Assembly: GCF_037975245.1 (NCBI RefSeq)
Contig: NC_092566.1
Coordinates: forward strand, 3,224,001-3,288,000
Direction: 5' to 3'
Length of the DNA stretch: 64,000 bases
Origin: Apostichopus japonicus
Lineage: Eukaryota; Echinodermata; Holothuroidea; Aspidochirotida; Stichopodidae
Shown here: positions 52,101 to 61,100 of the stretch, piece by piece
How the letters are laid out: every line of letters begins with the position of its first letter
How positions within the stretch are numbered: the first letter of the stretch is position 1
The notes under the pieces: model-generated
Told to the model about the DNA's origin: nothing
Seen by the model: only the letters and a program-made list of their open reading frames with translations
The model's database searches: none
Made by a program: the position numbers and the translations under genes

Positions 52101-55100
52101 CTGCGATTCTTCTCATAGTTATCAAAGTCTAAGATCTTTTCCAAATATATTTCACAAATAGTGCATAGATTAAGTTTCGTTTACAGCGCTTCAAAAAATC
52201 TTTGGAGATCTGTAACCAGTATTATCACACGCATTACGACCCAGAGCTTTATCTACGGCCCTGTTAGGAGTAATATGACAGCGTCCTCTGTGCTTATCCT
52301 CATTGATGATCCTCATTGATGATCATCATTGATGATCCACTTTGATGATCCTCATTGATGATCCTCACTGATGATCCTCACTGATGATCCTCACTGACGA
52401 TCCTCACTGACGATCCTCATTGATGATCCTCACTGATGATCCTCATTGATCCTATTCTTGAATGTTTACTCCTTTATCTGGCAGACCAGTTCATAAATCT
52501 CCATTTGGTATTTTAGATTATGGTTCAATGAATATCTGTTTCAGGCCTCAAAAGTGACCACCTATAAAACTTGAACTTTCCATCAGTAAATGAATAATAT
52601 TAAGAAAGAGACAGCAGGATTTCTTTCGGCTGTCATCCTATCTTGTGATTCATATATTCGTCTTCATTCTGTGTTCAAAGAGGACAGAGAATTTGCAGAT
52701 TCTTATTTGTATTTGTTTGTTTCGAATGCAGTTTATAATTTGTGCTTGTTTATCCCAGAAGTAATGTTATTAAGTTATGTTTGTTACTGATATAATTAAG
52801 TCTCAGATGTAAGCTTAGTTTTACTTGCGATCGTTTTATCTCAGACGTTATTCTTTCTTTCTGTCTGTTTCTTCTCCTACATCACAGCTTAGACCTCCAC
52901 AGCCAGCCGTGTATTTATTCCTTCTGGACGTTTCCTTTGGAGCGGTGGAGTCTGGCTATCTCTCGGTGGTTTGTCAGACATTGCTGGACACTCTGGATAA
53001 AATGCCTGGAGATGCTCGTACTCTGATAGGCTTTCTGACCTTTGACAGCGCCCTTCACTTTTACAACCTACAGGAAGGAGCATCTCGACCTCAGATGCTG
53101 ATCTGCTCTGACATAGAGGGTAAGCTAAAGATTCTTCATTTGAAACTTTTATCAGCTGGTTTCATTTCTTTATCAAAACAACGATGGTAGTTTTTACAAG
53201 TACCAGCAAATTCACCCAGGAGACAACTGTATTCCCCCTCCCCCTCTTTCTGTGACAGTAAAAATGTTTCTAGCCAGTTAGAGAGATGTATGCTCCTGGT
53301 AATGAATAGCAATGGTGGTCGTGAACCCCCATTTGTTTTTATAAAGAACACCAAGTTGAAGTAAATTTGCTGTGTACTATGTTAAATTAATGATTATGTT
53401 AATTATTACATGAATTATTACGTTAAGTAGGTTAATTATTTATAGTACCCCCTCACTTACAGTTTCCTCACAATGACCGCATTGTTACAGTATCTAAAGT
53501 GCCAAGTAACCTTTTGCAATTCCCCCTCTCGTTAGACGCCTCACGTCGGGCCGGCTCCCACCTCATTCTACCACTGAAAATGTCTACTTTGGATATGAGA
53601 TGGAAATAGATATTGTTATACTTACCTTAAATTACCCCTATCCTACTAGATAATAAACATCTATTGTGACAAAATGTTTTCTATTAAATGCTAACAAGGA
53701 AGATATCTGTCTTACAATTTAACATGCAATAAATACTGAGATTTAGTAGAAGAAATATCTTACCTTCTATTTTTATCTCTTTCAGATGTGTTTCTACCGT
53801 GTGCTAACGATTTGTTGGTCAATATACAAGAATGTAAAGATGTAAGTTGGTGCCAGGTTCATGTTCATCGTATTTATGTCTATCAAGTAGTTTAAGTTCC
53901 TGACCATCGTCGGCATAGCAACGCTAGAGTAAAACATTAAGGCGTGTCTGAGGAAACCATGGTCACGTTATACTCTGGTTGTGCAGGAATATATATTATC
54001 ATCGTAAAAAGTAAAACATGTTCCTCATTCGCCTCATTGCATGAACCTGTCTGTATTCTGTGCATGTTTTTGTCCCTTCTGTTACTGTTACTTGTCATTG
54101 AGCCTCTGAAGAAGATCCTGCTAGGATCGAAACGCCAGGCCAAATTACTTTTAAACATTCTCCTACACAGGCTTTCAAGTGGATAAGCAGTTTGCTAACA
54201 GTTTTATTGTATTTTTATTTTTATTTAATTTACGAGAACTTTTATCTTTATTCCAGCTAATCACCGAACTTCTGACAGAACTGCCCAATCTTTTCCTTGG
54301 GAACAAAAATAATCAGACAGCTCTTGGTCCAGCCCTTCAGGCTGCCCTCAAGCTGGTGGTAAGTGAACTTTGTTATTAGTGGCATGGTAATAAGAGGTGG
54401 AATGGGGGGGGGGAAGTGCACCCCTTCAATACGGCGGTAGGTCAACGTTGTTGGTTGTGGCATGTTAACAAGAGGTGGAATGGGGGGGGGTCCACCCCTT
54501 CGATTCGTTGGTAAGTCAATTTTATTGGTAGTGGCATGGTAACAAGAGGTGGAAAAGTGGCGGGGGGGGGGGGGGAGATCCATTGCCTGAAGCTACCCTA
54601 TCTCAAGCTCAAGCTGGTGGTGTTTTAACTTTGTTGGTAGTGGCAAGGTAGCAAGGGGCAGGGGTGGATGAGGGGGGATAGACTATCTTTCCATATTCTC
54701 TCGAGAAATTCATTGATTCAAGATATCTCCAAAGGTCACTCACCCCCTCCCCCCAATCCTTCCACCCCCATCGTAAGGCTTAAGCTTCAAATTTGCTGTC
54801 CCACTGTGTATATGATCTTGTAAATCTTCCAGAAAGAATTGTGTCAAGTATTGGTCAAGTTTAATTTGCTGCTAATTTTGCTGCTCTCAGTGTTTTTGAT
54901 TTTGATATATTTTCTACCGTTTGAGTTGTTCATGCAGACAGTCATTCATGTCGTCTCACAATTATCATCACCATTGTCATCCTTTATAAGGCCTGTATGA
55001 TGCAGACCATGTCAAACATGCTAGAAGAATTAAAATTGTTAAATGATATAAACCACCCCTCTGTCATAAAATATGGCATTAATCTTCAGGTTGTTCTATC

Positions 55101-58100
55101 TTTGTATCACAGGGTCCGACAGGAGGCAGAGTAACAGTATTTCAGAGTAGTTTGCCATCTTGTGGTGTCGGGGCATTAAAGGCTAGAGAAGATCCCAGTC
55201 AGAGGTCCTCAACCAAGGTAAGCAGCGGAACAGTCTTCAACGAAAGGAATGTTATGAAATTTCAGAAACATACTTTCATAACTTTGCTGAAGTGTATATT
55301 TTGCAACCAGTGAAGTCACAAAAACTTATTGTTGTAGCATGTTCAAGCCTTTTGTTGTCTCATCAAAGAAATATGAGAAACAGTGTCTATGTGCTGTATC
55401 ATTGCTGTCATGAATTATGCCCCTCCCCTCTCCCCCCTCCCCACTCTTAGAGAGTGAGGTAAAGCTATGTCAAATGATGTTTAGGATTTGCACATATAGT
55501 TTCCTTAGTTTGTTATATCAAACAATTTCTCAATTTTATTTCCTTCTTCTCCCTCTCTTCCCTCCCCCTCTCAACAGTTTAGCCCGTTTTGACTTTCTCC
55601 ACATCAATATTTTATTCTATCCTAAAGCACCTTTGGTGTTTGGTATACTTTATTTATTTTGTCTACAGACCATGCATAAAGGGGATTTGGAATCTACTTG
55701 TGTTTTTCATATTTATCATTTCTTCATCTCACAAGTAAAATAGCTGTTGGTGTTACACACAGTGGAATCTTCAACCAAATTATCACCATACTCATGATTA
55801 ATAAAGAAATTTTATTGCATTTTGTCCTCACAGAACATTGCCAACTTGGGCCCTGCGACTGATTTCTACAAGAAAATGGCTCTTGACTTCTCTGGCCAGC
55901 AGGTGGCGGTTGATACTTTTATCATTAGCTCGCAGTATGCAGACATTGCCACCCTCGGTGAGATTAATTTCTAGTCCCTATTTATTGTTTTTGGCCTTAG
56001 CTGTTGGTAATTCTTGACTCTAAACAAAGAGTGAATTTTAGGACACTGCTTTGTTGACAAATTGACAGAAGTGGTGGTCTATTTAAGCTATGATGTCTGA
56101 GATTTGGAAGTCTGTGGGATCAATTCAGTTGATGGTCGGCAACGACATACCAGGTTTCCTTTTCAGAACAATCCTGTCCGTCCTGAAAACTATCAAGGAA
56201 TAAATAATGTAATGAAGTGTTTATGGATTGGCAGCTTACCTAAGGCCTGAACTGTCAATCCCCTTAAATTATTCCAAAATTGACATGTGAGATTACCATA
56301 GTGTTCAAATAGTTCTCCTCTCCCTGGCTTTACGCAACTACAAGACCAATAAAACTGTAGAACAAGTTTTACGGAGCGATGATGACTAACGTAACGTTTT
56401 GCTTTTTACATTCGCAGCGGGAGTATCAAAGTTTTCAGGTGGTGGCGTACATTATTACCCAGGATTCCACACGATTCAGAATCCACAGCAGGTAGAGAGA
56501 CTGGAAGTGGACCTACGGAGGTATCTGTCGAGAAAGATTGGCTTCGAGGCTGTCATGAGGATACGTTGCACAAAAGGTAAATATGAGGAAAAGAAATGAC
56601 TGAGGTAGAATTCCCCTTGGTAAGAGTACAAGGCTTTAGGTGAGGGTACAAGAATGGTTAAGGTAGAGTGTCCTTGGTATGAGTACAAGGCTTTGGTGAG
56701 GGTACAAGAACGGTTAAGGTAGAATTCCCCTTAGTATGAGTACAAGGCTTTAGGTGAGGGTACAAGAATGGTTAAGATAGAGTTCCCCTTGGTATGAGTA
56801 TGTGCGCCAGTATGTGGGCTGATTATCTTTTTCCTTTTTTGTGAGCTGGATCGAAATGTTTTGATGGCCGGGACTCTGGCCATTGGGCCATCTATTGAGA
56901 GCCCCAGTCCATATTGATTGCATTTTGATTGATTGTTTTTTTGTGTTCTTCTCTGCATTATTCAAGGTTATTTTGTTTCTCCACAGGATTGAGCATGCAC
57001 ACCTTCCATGGCAACTTCTTTGTGAGGTCTACAGACCTCCTATCTTTACCGAACGTCAGCCCTGATGCAGGCTTTGCCATGCAGGTCTCTATCGAGGATC
57101 CTCTGCACGAGTCAACGGTGGCCTGCTTTCAAGCTGCCCTGCTTTACACCAGCAGTAAAGGTAAACAAGAACTTGCTCCATCGATTACTTAGTCTAACAC
57201 AGGGATGTGCACAGGATTTCCTGAGTGCCGGGTATACTGATCGCCGTCCTGGGGGAGGGGTCTAACGGGGAGGAGGTGTCCCCGTACGCTTTGAGAAATT
57301 TTTCGTTTTTTGAAGGTGCTCACATGCCAAATGCTGGCACTTGTGTAGCTTTTTAAGCACATACACTAGTTTTGCTACTAATTTACATTTTTTTTGTGAA
57401 AAATATTGTTAGGAATGTCAGGATTTTAGATGAAAATAGTGCTGGGCGGGATTCACGATTTTTAAGACAGTGCTGGGCGGTAATTTTTAGTGCTGGGCGG
57501 GGTCGCCCAGTGCCGCCCAGCGTGGGCACATCCCTGCTAACATACAGTCGGTTAATGCAGCTGAACAAACAGTTACAAAACATAACAGATTCTTTATGGT
57601 CTCAAAATTGTACAAACTTTTACTACATTTTCACTACATTTACAACTTTTATACTTTATTAACAGTTTGTCAAGAACAGAGTTGAGTGGTATCTTTATTC
57701 GGGTGCACTTTTGTGCATATGAAGCTGAAAGAACCTCAGTTTGACAGATTTTTTTTGACTTTATAGCACAATGGGTTAACCCTAGCAGTAAGGTCTGAGC
57801 AGAAGAACAGATGACATTCATAATTTGCTTTAAGGAAACAGTCTGTAATAACCAATTTTAAATCTCCTATGACTATGTATGACTTAAATTTCAGAGAAAC
57901 TATATAATAAACTGATTTCATGAAATTTGCAGTTCATACTAACCGAGGGGATGTTTTACTCTGTGATTATTTCTTCTAGGTGAGAGGCGAATCCGGGTCC
58001 ACACTATGTGCCTACCTGTCACTAACCAGCTCTCTGAAGTCATGGCTGGTGCTGATCAACAAGCTATTGTCGGTTTGCTGAGTCGAATGGGTGAGTATGG

Positions 58101-61100
58101 CTTTGCAGGATACGAGTACTAAAGTAACATGTGGTGGGTTATTGAGACAAGGTTAAAAATGATAAGTATTGTGGTGTATGATATGCATACTATGCTACCA
58201 TGAAGTGGGTTATTGAGACAAGGTTAAAAAAATAAGTATTGTGGTGTATGATATGCATACCATGCTAAGATGTGGTGGGTTAATGAGACAAAGTTAAATA
58301 TGATAAGTATTGTGGTGTATGATATGTATACTATGCTAACATGTGGTGCGTTAATGAGACAAAGTTAAATATGATAAGTATTGTGGTGTATGATATGTAT
58401 ACTATGCTAACATGTGGTGCGTTAATGAGACCAAGTTAAAAAAGATAAGTATTGTGGTGTATGATATGCATACTATGCTAACATGTGGTTGGTTAATGAG
58501 ACAAGGTGACAAATGATAAGTATTGTGGTGTATGATATGTATACTATGCTAACATGTGGTGCGTTAATGAGACAAGGTGACAAATGATAAGTATTGTGGT
58601 GTATGATATGTATACTATGCTAACATGTGGTTGGTTAATGAGACAAGGTGACAAATGATAAGTATTGTGGTGTATGATATGTATACTATGCTAACATGTG
58701 GTGCGTTAATGAGACAAGGTGACAAATGATAAGTATTGTGGTGTATGATATGTATACTATGCTAACATGTGGTGCGTTAATGAGACCAAGTTAAAAAAGA
58801 TAAGTATTGTGGTGTATGATATGCATACTATGCTAACATGTGGTTGGTTAATGAGACAAGGTGACAAATGATAAGTATTGTGGTGTATGATATGTATACT
58901 ATGCTAACATGTGGTTGGTTAATGAGACAAGGTGACAAATGATAAGTATTGTGGTGTATGATATGTATACTATGCTAACATGTGGTTGGTTAATGAGACA
59001 AGGTGACAAATGATAAGTATTGTGGTGTATGATATGCATACTATGCTAACATGTGGTAAGTAAATGAGACAAGGTGACAAATGATAAGTATTGTGGTGTA
59101 TGATATGTATACTATGCTAACATGTGGTGCGTTAATGAGACAAGGTGACAAATGATAAGTATTGTGGTGTATGATATGTATACTATGCTAACATGTGGTG
59201 CGTTAATGAGACAAGGTGACAAATGATAAGTATTGTGGTGTATGATATGTATACTATGCTAACATGTGGTTGGTTAATGAGACAAGGTGACAAATGATAA
59301 GTATTGTGGTGTATGATATGCATACTATGCTAACATGTGGTGCGTTAATGAGACCAAGTTAAAAAAGATAAGTATTGTGGTGTATGATATGCATACTACA
59401 CTAACATGTGGTAAGTAAATGAGACAAGGTGACAAATGATAAGTATTGTGGTGTATGATATGTATACTATGCTAACATGTGGTGCGTTAATGAGACAAGG
59501 TGACAAATGATAAGTATTGTGGTGTATGATATGTATACTATGCTAACATGTGGTTGGTTAATGAGACAAGGTGACAAATGATAAGTATTGTGGTGTATGA
59601 TATGCATACTATGCTAACATGTGGTGCGTTAATGAGACCAAGTTAAAAAAGATAAGTATTGTGGTGTATGATATGCATACTACACTAACATGTGGTAAGT
59701 AAATGAGACAAGGTGACAAATGATAAGTATTGTGGTGTATGATATGCATACTATGCTAACATGTTGTGGGTTATGGAGACAAGGTTAAAAAAGAAGTATT
59801 GTGGTGTATTATATGCATACTACACTAACATGTGGTAGGTAAATGAGACAAGGTGACAAATGATAAGTATTGTGGTGTATGATATGCATACTACACTAAC
59901 ATGTGTCGTATGAATGACAAAACGTGAAAACGGTGTGTATTTTGGTGTATGATATGAATACTATATTGACAAGTGTTGGGCTACTGAGGAGCGCTGATGA
60001 GAATGAGTGAGTATTGTTGTGTAATGATATACTTAAGGTACATGTCCTTTAAACTGATATAGTGGTCAGAGGTATCCTCATTGTGATTATTTCATATTTC
60101 AACATCTTCTTTTTCGTTTACAGCTGTTGACAGATCTGTGACATCATCGGTGGAAGATGCCCGTGATGCGTTGGTCAATGTTTGCATTGATGTCCTCAAG
60201 TCGTTCAAGGGATCCCTACCAGAGGGTTCGACAGTCGGTGCTCTCATGGCTCCGACCTCCCTAAAGTTACTACCATTATATTGTTTAGCCCTCTTGAAAA
60301 ATGTAAGTCATATCACGTAATATAAAGGAAAGCAAAGAATGTTTTGCTGTAAAAGAAGGATGTCTCAACTTGACTTTCATCTGTTTTCAACAATAACATT
60401 TTCCCATTCCTTTGGCACACTTTTGAGAATATATCTTCCAAATTGTATAAAGTTCCAAGTTCAAGGTTTTGTAATCTTTTCTCAAAGCCAAAGCCTTCTC
60501 AAGATGTCTTTCAACAGTTAATCCCTGATAAGTGTGTAGAAATCAGTCAGTCACTCTTTCGAGGGGGGGGGGGTACTACAGTGAGCCCCACATCTACATG
60601 TCACGTGACAGACATCCAATAGGATGCTCTACATTCCAATGCACACAAATCATATTTAACAAGTTACTTGCAGGTTCCCAGGTTACTCACTTTGAGTGAA
60701 GTGAAGCATATGAGGTTAAATGCCTTGCCCAAGAATATAGCATGATGATTATGCCAGCATTTAAACCTGGCCATTTAAGTTGGCCTGACGTTTTGATCCT
60801 AGCAGGATCTTCTTCAAAGGCTGAATGACAAGTAACAGTAACAGAAGGGACAAAAACATGCACAGAATACAGACAGGTTAATGAGCATGGTGAACACAAA
60901 GAGGTTTGGGGTACCTGTGGGAGGGGGATGGGGAGGGGGTAAGCATTTAAAACTGTGAACCTTATCGCTAGTGAGATTGCCTTAACCACTCGACTACAAC
61001 CTTCTCTTTATTTTAGTTTCATTTTTTTTTTCACAGGTTGCCTTTAGATTAGGTTCAAGCACTAAACTTGATGAACGAGTCTTTTCGATGGAGATGTATA

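Noticed and set aside
58110-59975. CRISPR array
   Set aside because: The 71-bp units are repeated throughout with no unique spacers, in an animal intron; it is a satellite.
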